The translations under genes and the position numbers were made by a program. Positions 21,560-29,099 of a stretch of 39,086 bases of DNA are shown piece after piece. Within the stretch, counting starts at the first letter, position 1, and the number at the start of each line of letters is the position of its first letter. The notes under the pieces are model-generated. The model was not told the origin of the DNA, made no database searches, and saw nothing but the letters and a program-made list of their open reading frames with translations. Source of the DNA: a virus. Location: IMG/VR virus record IMGVR_UViG_3300033147_000266, positions 1 to 39,086 of that record, one strand, 5' to 3'.

Positions 21560-22213
21560 ATGACCAATGGAGCCGATGAACCATCTGATCGCGTCCAGTT
21601 TGCAAGTTCTGACGAGCAGGGCCAAGTTCCTGGACGATCAGTTGTTGTCCAAACCGGAAGTGATAGCGGGAGCGGTTCACAGGGCCTTGATCAAGAGAGC
21701 CTTGATACTACGGCTGCCGACGAATGGGATTCCTACATTGATACCCAGAAACGGGACGGGTGGTCCGACCTTGACCACGCCAAGCAAGCATTCTGCGACG
21801 AATACTTAAGTAATGGGTATAACCATCGAGAAGCTGCCGTATCCGTCGACTTTCCGGTACATAGAGGTAAGAAGCTACTTAATGATCCCCTGTGTCGGGA
21901 GTACATTGTTGAGGCTGAGCAAGCCCGACGAAACCGATCCCTGGTTACAGAGCGGTTCCTCGAAGCCCAATACTTCCAGTTACTCGATCAAGCGAACGGA
22001 GACGAAGAGGTGGCAATCGTGACGGGATCAGGTGCTCAGCTAAACGCGAAAAAATTTGACGGAAACTTGAAGCACGCTGTGCTGAAAGAATTGGGGGCAA
22101 TCTCTGGGGTGACGAAACCCGACGCTGCTGCACTAGGAGGTGTAACCGTGATAATCGATATGGGCGCACTGACCGGAGCCGACCATAAACCGAAGGTGAT
22201 AAGCGAGCAATGA
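21560..22213 (+). CDS. terS: Terminase small subunit
   Basis: 217 aa. An N-terminal low-complexity Ser/Gly/Gln-rich arm (about 1-60) precedes a helix-turn-helix region of the Terminase_2 type: 'KQAFCDEYLSNGYNHREAAV', then 'GKKLLNDPLCREYI'. The family recognises the packaging site and regulates the large subunit. The C-terminus (VISEQ) probably contacts TerL. The gene directly follows the noncoding hub, consistent with a nearby pac/cos-like site. The Shine-Dalgarno is weak (GAGATAAAA). Confidence 0.85.
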   Translation: MTNGADEPSDRVQFASSDEQGQVPGRSVVVQTGSDSGSGSQGLDQESLDTTAADEWDSYIDTQKRDGWSDLDHAKQAFCDEYLSNGYNHREAAVSVDFPVHRGKKLLNDPLCREYIVEAEQARRNRSLVTERFLEAQYFQLLDQANGDEEVAIVTGSGAQLNAKKFDGNLKHAVLKELGAISGVTKPDAAALGGVTVIIDMGALTGADHKPKVISEQ

Positions 22214-22377
22214 GACGTTGCCCACATAATGTGTATATAAACATACCCTGTCCGGCCTGCAAGACAGAACATATCGAAGCAAGGCTGCAAGTGCTGGAGT
22301 TACACCTATTCAGCGTGCAAAAGATGCCCTCCCTGTGGCAGAAATTCAAGAATCTATGGAACGGCGATGGATGGTAA
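22210..22377 (+). CDS. 55-aa Cys-motif protein between terminase subunits
   Basis: A short ORF, MRRCPHNVYINIPCPACKTE..., ending in ...NLWNGDGW. Cys4, Cys14 and Cys17 plus His residues form a possible zinc site. It overlaps terS by ATGA (22210-22213) and terL by 11 bases, supporting translation. The function is unknown. Confidence 0.6.
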   Translation: MRRCPHNVYINIPCPACKTEHIEARLQVLELHLFSVQKMPSLWQKFKNLWNGDGW

Positions 22378-23740
22378 CCGTATAATCCTGCCAAACAACT
22401 GGAGGGCCAGACCCCACCAGGTCCCCTTTATGTCGGCCTTGGCTGCGGGCGTAAAAAGAGCAGTATGTGTATGGCACAGGCGAGCGGGAAAGGATAGCGC
22501 CTCCTTGAATTTCGAGGCAGTGGAATCCCACCGCAAAATCGCGAACTATTGGCATATGCTCCCGACAGCAGTACAAGGGAGGCACGTAGTGTGGGATGCA
22601 ATAGACCCCCATACAGGAATAAGGGTAATAGATCAAGTTTTCCCGCCCGAGATACGGTCGGCAACCAACAATACGGAGATGAAAATTGAACTCCAATGCG
22701 GAAGTACCTGGCAAGTCGTCGGATCCGACAACTACGATCGGCTCGTTGGATCGAACCCATATGGAGTTGTCTTTAGTGAGTACTCCATTGCTGATCCCCG
22801 TGCTTGGGACTTCATCCGACCGATTCTTGCTGAGAACGGAGGGTGGGCGGTATTTATATATACACCCAGAGGAAAAAACCATGGTAATGATCTCTACCAA
22901 ATGGCCCTCAATAACCCCGCATGGTTCTGCGAGTTACTTACAATCGATGACACGGAAAGAAACGATCACACCCCAGTCATCACCCGCGAACAATACCAAG
23001 AAGAAATAGACGCGGGAATGGATCCCCAACTCGCAAAGCAAGAATTCTACTGCTCCTTTGACGCAGGTCTAATGGGTGCATACTACACCGAGCAGATGAA
23101 GATGGCTAAGTATGGCAGTTATCCATACAATCCTCGCAAACCCGTACATACCTTTTGGGATATCGGCCTGAAAGACGCAACCGCCATATGGTTCGGGCAA
23201 GAGGAAGGCGGGGCGATAAACGTGATAGACTATCAGCAGGCCAATAATCGGTCGTTTGATAAGTGGATAAAAGAACTACGCGAAAAGCCGTACACCTACG
23301 GTATCAACAGCATGCCTCATGATTTCTTCAAACGCGACTGGAAGGATGGAAGTTCAGCCCTTTCTGTGGCGGAAGGCTTTAGTTTCGACGTAGAGAAAAC
23401 CCCCGATATAGGAAGAAAGCAAGGCATCGACGCAGTAAAGATGTTTCTCCCACGTTGCAGGTTCAACACTGATAATCCAGATGTGCAACAAGGTATAGAC
23501 TGCCTATTCAACTATAGGCGCGAGTACAACGATAAACTCCGAATTTTCATGGATCGTCCACTGCATGATTGGGCCAGTGATGGAGCAGACGCATTCAGGT
23601 ACATGTCAATAGCCTGGCCCGACTACTACAGATCACAAGGATCCCGATCACATAAAGTTATAGGGGCAACAAAAGGAACCCGCAGTCGGGTGACCAAAAT
23701 GCCTAAACTTCGCGATAGAGAAAACAATTACCCTTACTAG
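22367..23740 (+). CDS. terL: Terminase large subunit
   Basis: 457 aa. The ATPase domain has the Walker A variant WHRRAGKD (36-43) and a Walker B-like GVVFSEYS (133-140, with Glu138 as the likely catalytic base). The nuclease domain has Asp265 in HTFWDIGLKD, with DWASDGADAFRY near the C-terminus as the last acidic cluster. This is the motor that cleaves and packages phage DNA into the prohead. At 457 aa it is at the compact end of the family, as in podoviruses of this genome size. Confidence 0.92.
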   Translation: MDGNRIILPNNWRARPHQVPFMSALAAGVKRAVCVWHRRAGKDSASLNFEAVESHRKIANYWHMLPTAVQGRHVVWDAIDPHTGIRVIDQVFPPEIRSATNNTEMKIELQCGSTWQVVGSDNYDRLVGSNPYGVVFSEYSIADPRAWDFIRPILAENGGWAVFIYTPRGKNHGNDLYQMALNNPAWFCELLTIDDTERNDHTPVITREQYQEEIDAGMDPQLAKQEFYCSFDAGLMGAYYTEQMKMAKYGSYPYNPRKPVHTFWDIGLKDATAIWFGQEEGGAINVIDYQQANNRSFDKWIKELREKPYTYGINSMPHDFFKRDWKDGSSALSVAEGFSFDVEKTPDIGRKQGIDAVKMFLPRCRFNTDNPDVQQGIDCLFNYRREYNDKLRIFMDRPLHDWASDGADAFRYMSIAWPDYYRSQGSRSHKVIGATKGTRSRVTKMPKLRDRENNYPY

Positions 23741-23749
23741 GAGCATAAG

Positions 23750-25387
23750 ATGGAAAACGGCAAAATTAAAAAACGATTCGATTCACTGGTCAATAACCGC
23801 AAAACGTTGGAAGATACGTACCAGGTAATCGAGAAATTCGTAGTCCCTTTTCGTGGGGAATTCTTCAAGCCCATGACCGAGGAAGGCGAGGTTGACTGGC
23901 GTCGACGTGAAATTTTTGATTCCACGGCAATCATGGCCTGCCAGACCCTGGCTTCCAGTATGCAAGGTTCGCTGACATCGCCATCGGTCAAGTGGTTCAC
24001 GTTTGGGTTCCGCCAAACCGAGCTGCAACACGACAACGGCGCGATGCGTTGGCTCGAGGATTGCGAAAACAAGGTCTATGAAGCCCTGCAGGATTCGGAC
24101 TTCAACCTCGAATCCGCTGAGTTTTATCTCGACTTATCCTCTTACGGCGCGTCAGTGCTGGTCGAAGAAGTCGACGATGAAGGCACGGAATGGAAAGGCA
24201 TCGATTTCAGCGCAGCTCCGATAGTCGACGTTTATTTCGAAATGGATCAACACGATCGCGTGAAAATCCTCTACCGCCGCATGAAACTTCTGCCGCTCCA
24301 GATTATGGACAAATTCGGCGAAGAAGCCTGCCCCGATTGGATAACGGAAGCCCATGAGAAAGCGGCCAACACGAAGATCGAACTGATCTTTTGCGTTTAC
24401 TACAGACCTGGAAAGGAAGACGCCGACACCTCCAAATTTTTAGCAGCGGGCGAGCGACCCTTTGGTTGCAAATACGTCTTCCATAAGGACGCCACCCAGA
24501 TTGGGCCCGAAGGTGGCAAGTATGAGATGCCAGCGTTTGTCGCCCGATTCCGTAAGGTGGCTGGTTCACGTTGGGGCCATAGTCCAGCGTTTGTCTGTTT
24601 GAGCGACATTCTCAGCGCCAACCAGCTGCAGGAAGAAACGTTCGAAGCCCTCGGGAAAGTCATCGATCCTTCCACGATCGTAACAGAGAGGGGTCTGTTG
24701 AGCGATTTGGACCTCGGAAGGGGCGGCCTCACTGTCGCCAAGTCGAAAGACGATATATGGGCCTATGAGTCGAAGGCGCGATTCGATGTAGGTGAGTTGA
24801 AGCTCGACCGCTTGCAGGCCAGCATCAATCAGGCGTTTTTCGTGGACCAGTTGCAGCTCAAAGAGAGTCCTGCAATGACCGCGACAGAAGTTCAGGTGCG
24901 TTACGAGTTAATGCAACGGCTGCTCGGACCAACTCTCGGACGTTTGCAGGCGGACTTTCTGGATCCTCTGGTATCTCGGACGTTCAACATCCTTATGCGA
25001 GCAGGTCAGTTGCTGCCGCCCCCTGAAATCGTAAAAGAAATGGGTGCTGAATACGACATCCAGTATATTGGACCCCTCCCGCGCGCACAACGCATGCAGA
25101 TTGTAGAGTCTATCAACCAGTTCGTGGGCAACATGGCAGCAGTCTCTGAGGTATTCCCGCAGGTTCTGGATATTCCGGACATGGATGAAATAGCCCGCGA
25201 GGTCGCCAGATTGAGCGGCGTGCCCGCCAAGTTAATCCGCGATGAAAAGGCGGTGAAAGACGAGCGCGATAGAAAGGCTGAGGATAAGGCAAGAATGCAA
25301 GCTGCCATGCAAGCTGAGGCAGAAGGGACCGCGCTGAAAGCAGTTGGCGAGGGAGCACAATCCATGAACGAGGCGACAGGGCAATGA
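23750..25387 (+). CDS. Portal (head-tail connector) protein
   Basis: 545 aa, MENGKIKKRFDSLVNNRKTL..., of the podoviral head-to-tail connecting protein type. The N-terminal part has 'FDSTAIMACQTLASSMQGSL', 'PSVKWFTFGF' and 'LSSYGASVLVEE', all typical of that family. A dodecameric portal at one capsid vertex is expected from the family. The C-terminus is an Ala/Glu/Lys-rich helix (DERDRKAEDKARMQAAMQAE), as seen in podovirus portals that form a barrel. GGAGC precedes the ATG. Confidence 0.93.
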   Translation: MENGKIKKRFDSLVNNRKTLEDTYQVIEKFVVPFRGEFFKPMTEEGEVDWRRREIFDSTAIMACQTLASSMQGSLTSPSVKWFTFGFRQTELQHDNGAMRWLEDCENKVYEALQDSDFNLESAEFYLDLSSYGASVLVEEVDDEGTEWKGIDFSAAPIVDVYFEMDQHDRVKILYRRMKLLPLQIMDKFGEEACPDWITEAHEKAANTKIELIFCVYYRPGKEDADTSKFLAAGERPFGCKYVFHKDATQIGPEGGKYEMPAFVARFRKVAGSRWGHSPAFVCLSDILSANQLQEETFEALGKVIDPSTIVTERGLLSDLDLGRGGLTVAKSKDDIWAYESKARFDVGELKLDRLQASINQAFFVDQLQLKESPAMTATEVQVRYELMQRLLGPTLGRLQADFLDPLVSRTFNILMRAGQLLPPPEIVKEMGAEYDIQYIGPLPRAQRMQIVESINQFVGNMAAVSEVFPQVLDIPDMDEIAREVARLSGVPAKLIRDEKAVKDERDRKAEDKARMQAAMQAEAEGTALKAVGEGAQSMNEATGQ

Positions 25388-25623
25388 CAAAAGAAGCAAG
25401 AGTTCAGGAACTCCGGAGAAATCTGCAGAAGAAGGCTATACCGTTTAGCAATGTCTTCGGCACTCCGGAGGGCCAGGAAGTATTGGCTGCACTAAAAGCG
25501 GAGTTTGCTCCGACTATTTTATGCACCGATTCGCCGCATATGACAGTTGTCAGAGCGGCGCAACGCGATGTGATCGAATACATCGAATCATTAATCAAAC
25601 TACGAGAGGAAAACTATCAATGA
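25384..25623 (+). CDS. Bbp19-like small protein
   Basis: 79 aa, MTKEARVQELRRNLQKKAIP.... 'FSNVFGTPEGQEVLAALKAEF' matches the pattern of Bbp19-type small proteins found next to portal genes in podoviruses. The role is unknown. ATGA overlaps at both ends. Confidence 0.7.
   Translation: MTKEARVQELRRNLQKKAIPFSNVFGTPEGQEVLAALKAEFAPTILCTDSPHMTVVRAAQRDVIEYIESLIKLREENYQ
25460..25473. repeat. Dispersed palindrome, imperfect copy
   Basis: GCACTC-CG-GAGGGC, one mismatch from consensus, encoding TPEG in the Bbp19-like protein. Confidence 0.5.
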
Positions 25624-25835
25624 ACTATCCAGACGCACTTGCCAGAGTCATCGGCGGTCGGAAGTTAACCCGCACTGGCTGGAATGGCGCAGGTCAATTC
25701 ATCGAAGCTCAGTACCCCGATGAGCATTCCAAGATGACCCAACCATACATCTTCATTACCACAGTGCAGGGCGATTGTATCCCGTGGCTCTGTAGCCAAG
25801 GTGATGCTTTTGCTGAAGATTGGGAGGTCGCCTAA
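25620..25835 (+). CDS. tad2: Tad2-like (DUF2829) anti-defence protein
   Basis: 71 aa, MNYPDALARVIGGRKLTRTG.... The DUF2829 signature is clear: 'RTGWNGAGQFIEAQYPD', 'QPYIFITT' and 'CIPWLCSQGDAFAEDWEVA'. The founding member of this family, Tad2, blocks Thoeris defence by sequestering the gcADPR signal, and relatives bind CBASS cyclic oligonucleotides. That activity here is inferred from family. The gene sits inside the morphogenesis operon between the Bbp19-like gene (ATGA overlap) and the scaffold gene, an unusual place for an anti-defence gene. Confidence 0.85.
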   Translation: MNYPDALARVIGGRKLTRTGWNGAGQFIEAQYPDEHSKMTQPYIFITTVQGDCIPWLCSQGDAFAEDWEVA

Positions 25836-26694
25836 GGATGAGAATTGGAGAGATACTCTTCCTGATGGAATCAAAGGCGATGCGTCATTAGCCAATTTTG
25901 AGGACATCGGGCAGTTAGCTCAAGGATTCCTGGATGCGAAAACGTATCAAGGCGCATCAATCAAGATTCCAGGCGAAGACGCGGGCGATGAAGATCGCAA
26001 GGCGTTTCACGACAAGATGCTGGACAAGATGCCAAACCTGATGTACAAGCCGGACTTTGAAAATCCGGAGCAGTCGGTGGAATTCTACCGAACCCTTGGC
26101 ATGCCTGAATTAGCTGAGGGATACGCCCTTCCAGAATTTGAAGTGCCGGACGGGATTGAAGTCCAGAACGACAAAGCCGAAGGATTTCGTCAGATTGCTC
26201 ACAAGCATGGCCTGACCGCTGCGCAGTTCAAGGGAATCATGGGCGATGTATTTGCTCAAGATGTCGTGGCTGCTCAAGCGGGTATGGATGATAATAAGGC
26301 CAACCTTGCTGCCGTTAAGGAAAAATTCGGAATGGCCCACGATGACAACATGGGGAAGATTAATACCATGCTGGCCAAAACTGGTGCCCCCGAAGGCTTG
26401 ATTGATGGCATCAAGAACGGTTTGGTGGGTGTCGATACTGTTAACTGGCTGTATCAGATGGGCAAGCAGATGGGCGGAGAAGGTTTCAACTTCAATGACA
26501 TCGGCGAAGGCGACACCAGAGTTGCTAAAATGACCCCCGAGGAAGCTCGCTCCGCGATCGACGAGATCAACGGCAACAAGGAGCATGCTTATTGGAAGGG
26601 TACGGGCGATGAGAAGAAACGTGCGACAACCCGTATGATTGAACTCATGAAATATGCCAATCCAGGTGCTTCCATGGATATCCAGAGGGCATAG
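25804..26694 (+). CDS. Scaffolding protein
   Basis: About 296 aa from ATG 25804. The core starts at ENWRDTLPDGIKGDASLANF and has 'YQGASIKIPGEDAG' and 'MPELAEGYALPEF', the pattern of capsid scaffold proteins in podoviruses. Helical, acidic, Met-rich segments follow ('KTYQGAS...'), with a basic C-terminal end (RMIELMKYANPGASMDIQRA). The true start is uncertain. The in-frame starts (GTG 25801, ATG 25804) overlap the Tad2 gene by more than 30 bases, whereas an ATG at 25838 in another frame sits where a start would be expected, so a one-base error or an unusual start is possible. Confidence 0.85.
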   Translation: MLLLKIGRSPKDENWRDTLPDGIKGDASLANFEDIGQLAQGFLDAKTYQGASIKIPGEDAGDEDRKAFHDKMLDKMPNLMYKPDFENPEQSVEFYRTLGMPELAEGYALPEFEVPDGIEVQNDKAEGFRQIAHKHGLTAAQFKGIMGDVFAQDVVAAQAGMDDNKANLAAVKEKFGMAHDDNMGKINTMLAKTGAPEGLIDGIKNGLVGVDTVNWLYQMGKQMGGEGFNFNDIGEGDTRVAKMTPEEARSAIDEINGNKEHAYWKGTGDEKKRATTRMIELMKYANPGASMDIQRA

Positions 26695-26880
26695 ATTGAA
26701 CCGTTTGGGAACGAGGATAAAGGAGGGGGTTGACACGACCCCCTCCGATATGGTATAATCGCTGTACGATACACGAACAAAGAAGGGGCTACCTTAACCG
26801 ATCCCGAGTTTGTTCTACTTGGAATCCTACGGGTGTAGGGCTACTCCTCATCGAAAACTTAACTCTTTGAGGATCTTGTA
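26695..26880 (+). promoter_or_regulatory. Capsid-gene leader with promoter-hairpin overlap
   Basis: A 186-base gap between scaffold and capsid genes. TTGACA (26730-26735), an 18-base spacer ending TATGG and TATAAT (26754-26759) form a full-consensus extended -10 promoter. The -35 lies in the loop of an 8-bp perfect inverted repeat, GGAGGGGG (26722-26729) and CCCCCTCC (26739-26746). This may act as an operator or as a hairpin in read-through mRNA. A 120-base untranslated leader precedes the capsid ATG; I found no ORF in it. Confidence 0.85.
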
Positions 26881-27750
26881 ATGTCTATCACCATCAGTAA
26901 CGTCTATATCCAGACGTTTGAGAACAACGTACGCCACCTGGCGCAACAGTCGGAGTCTCGCCTCCGCATGTGCGTTCAGGAAAAGAGCGTATCGTCCGAA
27001 AAGCACAACTGGGAAACCATGGGTGCCAATGAAGCCCAGCCGAAAGCTGGCCCTCGTACCGCAACTCCCGAAAACGATTCCAATTGGGACCGTCGCGCTT
27101 CTATCGCCGAAACCTACGACATCGGCGATACTTCCGAACAGGAAGATCCGGTCCAAATGCTGGTCGATCCGAACAGCAACATCACCCGCTCTATCGGCAT
27201 GGCAATGAAACGTCAACAGGACGACGTAATCATCGCTGCCGCTACTGGCGATTCTCGTGATGGCGAAGGCGTGGTCGTTCCTTTCGATGTCAATCAGATT
27301 GTCGGCGACGGCACCGCTCCGTTTACCTATGACGGCGTAACCGAGGTCTTTGAGAAATTCATGGACAACGACATCGATCCGGACGTTACCAAGTACATGG
27401 TTGTTGGGCCGAAGCAGCTTCGCAAGATGCAGCAGCTCACCGAGTACACTTCCAGCGATTACGTTCAGGTGAAGGCTCTGGCCTCCAACGGCTTCGTAAA
27501 ATCCTGGATGGGCTTCGATTGGATCGTTTCGACGCGACTCAATGACCCCGTAGGCGACGGTTCGGAACTCGATTGCTTTGCAATGACTGATTTGGCGATC
27601 GGCTTGCAGATGAATCGCGACATCACCACTCGCGTGGCGGAAGATCCGAGCACCAGCTTCTTATGGCGCATCTACGCGTACATGACCCTGGGCGCAATCC
27701 GGGTTGAAGACGAGCACCTGGTTCACTGGCACCTCGCCAACACCCTGTAA
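26881..27750 (+). CDS. Major capsid protein
   Basis: 289 aa, MSITISNVYIQTFENNVRHL..., of the phage capsid (GP7-like) family seen in podoviruses: 'QTFENNVRHLAQQSESRLRM' at the N-terminus, 'DPNSNITRSIGMAMKRQQDD' in the middle, and 'LWRIYAYMTLGAIRVEDEHL' near the end. HK97-fold coat protein by family. Strong expression is expected from its own promoter and the terminator right behind it, together with its placement after the scaffold. Confidence 0.9.
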   Translation: MSITISNVYIQTFENNVRHLAQQSESRLRMCVQEKSVSSEKHNWETMGANEAQPKAGPRTATPENDSNWDRRASIAETYDIGDTSEQEDPVQMLVDPNSNITRSIGMAMKRQQDDVIIAAATGDSRDGEGVVVPFDVNQIVGDGTAPFTYDGVTEVFEKFMDNDIDPDVTKYMVVGPKQLRKMQQLTEYTSSDYVQVKALASNGFVKSWMGFDWIVSTRLNDPVGDGSELDCFAMTDLAIGLQMNRDITTRVAEDPSTSFLWRIYAYMTLGAIRVEDEHLVHWHLANTL

Positions 27751-27754
27751 AAAA

Positions 27755-27784
27755 GTTGCCCCCTTCGGGGGGCTTCTTCATTTA
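27755..27784 (+). terminator. Terminator after the capsid gene
   Basis: GCCCCC-TTCG-GGGGGC (27758-27773), a 6-bp stem with a stable tetraloop, preceded by A-rich and followed by TTCTTCATTT. The U-tract is interrupted, so some read-through into the tail genes is likely. Confidence 0.78.
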
Positions 27785-27796
27785 GGAGACAATAGC

Positions 27797-28213
27797 ATGG
27801 CAAAACAATTCGGATTAAATCACGTCGCCGATTTTCAGGGCCACAAGCCTGAGGCAACAGAGTCTGAAGCACTTGGTCCGCCCACTGCAGATCACGTTGT
27901 GTGCGGGTTTGGCGATAATGTTTTGCCGCATCGTCAGGTCGAAATACTCAACGCCTTCGCCAGTTTGTGGAATCACATGCGTGACCACAACCAACTTTCC
28001 GCCACATCTGGTTATGTTATCGCCAAGGCAAATATCGATAGCCCAAAATCGGTATCTCAGCACGTGGACATATTGGACGTTACCGCTGGCGATGTGTTTG
28101 TTGCTTGCGGAGCCAACGTCGTTTCTAACGCTGAACAGGCGAGCCAACAGATTGATTCATCGTTCCGCATGTTGCGCGAATGGACACGTGAAAACTATTT
28201 CGTAAACCTGTAA
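27797..28213 (+). CDS. Hypothetical virion-block protein
   Basis: 138 aa from ATG 27797 with AGGAG 9 bases upstream (MAKQFGLNHVADFQGHKPEA...). The start is chosen over a longer frame that runs through the capsid terminator. Beta-rich C-terminal part (GDVFVACGANVVSNAEQASQ). Position directly after the capsid gene suggests a head decoration or head-completion role, but no family is recognised. Confidence 0.7.
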   Translation: MAKQFGLNHVADFQGHKPEATESEALGPPTADHVVCGFGDNVLPHRQVEILNAFASLWNHMRDHNQLSATSGYVIAKANIDSPKSVSQHVDILDVTAGDVFVACGANVVSNAEQASQQIDSSFRMLREWTRENYFVNL

Positions 28214-28235
28214 CTAATCGCCTAAGGAGGCACAT

Positions 28236-28514
28236 ATGTCATTTGGTACATGCAAAAGCGGTGCTAACACCACCGACAAAAAGTTGATTAAGCGGTATGT
28301 TGCCGCTGGTTGGGCCATCGATAAAATCGCCAGCAAGTTGTCGCTGCGACCTAAATTGGTGGCCAACATCGTCGATTTCAACGCCCACGCCAAAAAGGGC
28401 GCCCCTGTTTCGGAAGCCGAAGCCGAAGCCGCGAAAGCCGAGATCGCGAAAGAAGAAGCTGAAAAAGCTGCCGCTGCGAAAGCAACGAAAGCCGACACAG
28501 CGAAGGGTAAGTAA
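28236..28514 (+). CDS. Small protein with HTH-like N-terminus and charged tail
   Basis: 92 aa, preceded by the strongest ribosome-binding site in the window (AAGGAGG). Residues 16-46, 'KKLIKRYVAAGWAIDKIASK' then 'LSLRPKLVANIVDF', read like a helix-turn-helix. The rest is a highly repetitive Ala/Glu/Lys helix (EAEAEAAKAEIAKEEAEKAA) to the end. The same layout occurs in podovirus genes between capsid and tail adaptor; the role is unknown. Confidence 0.7.
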   Translation: MSFGTCKSGANTTDKKLIKRYVAAGWAIDKIASKLSLRPKLVANIVDFNAHAKKGAPVSEAEAEAAKAEIAKEEAEKAAAAKATKADTAKGK

Positions 28515-28517
28515 TCG

Positions 28518-29099
28518 ATGACCTCGGTCGTATCAATTTGCAACCAAGCCATCACCTGGCTCGGCGGTAACCCTATCATCAGCCTCGATGATGGTACGAC
28601 TGAGGCTATCCTCTGTAAAGCCAATTATGCGCATCTTCGGGATGCCGTGTTGGAGGAAGGCAAGTGGACCTTTGCTACTAAACGGTTCAAGCTCCTGCCC
28701 AACCCTACGGCTCCCATTTACGGCTATAGTCACCGTTTCGAAATCCCGTCAACCGTGTTTGTTGTCTTAACCGCGACCAACTATGTGGACAACGCCAACG
28801 ATAACAACCAATTCGACTATCGTCGGGAAGAAAACTTCATCGTTTGCAACGAGAGCGTCGTCTACATCAAGGCTCTCGTCCGCATCACCGACGTTACCAA
28901 ATATACCGCAACGTTTATTCAGGCGCTTGCGGCCCGCATAGCGGCTGACATCGCTGCTCCCCTGACCGAATCCACATCTAAGGAAAAGAAGATGCAGGAT
29001 AAGTATGACCGAGCCATAAATCTGGCGCTCGGCATCGACGGTCAACAGGGCCAAAGCGATAGGATCAAGACAAGATCTAAAATTCTTCGGAGGCGCTAA
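28518..29099 (+). CDS. Tail tubular protein A (adaptor, gp11-like)
   Basis: 193 aa. N-terminal 'ICNQAITWLGGNPIISLDDG', then 'CKANYAHLRDAVLEEGKWTF' matches the tail tubular protein A family of T7-like phages, which links portal to the tail nozzle. Its length matches that family (about 190-200). It shares one base with the next gene (TAATG). Confidence 0.9.
   Translation: MTSVVSICNQAITWLGGNPIISLDDGTTEAILCKANYAHLRDAVLEEGKWTFATKRFKLLPNPTAPIYGYSHRFEIPSTVFVVLTATNYVDNANDNNQFDYRREENFIVCNESVVYIKALVRITDVTKYTATFIQALAARIAADIAAPLTESTSKEKKMQDKYDRAINLALGIDGQQGQSDRIKTRSKILRRR

Noticed and set aside
22346-22900. 184-codon minus-strand open frame
   Set aside because: Antisense to terL; codon pattern is the mirror of a real gene and no start signals are present.
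26110-26736. 208-codon open frame on the minus strand
   Set aside because: It lies entirely antisense to the scaffold gene in a block transcribed rightward, without a ribosome-binding site or operon neighbours.
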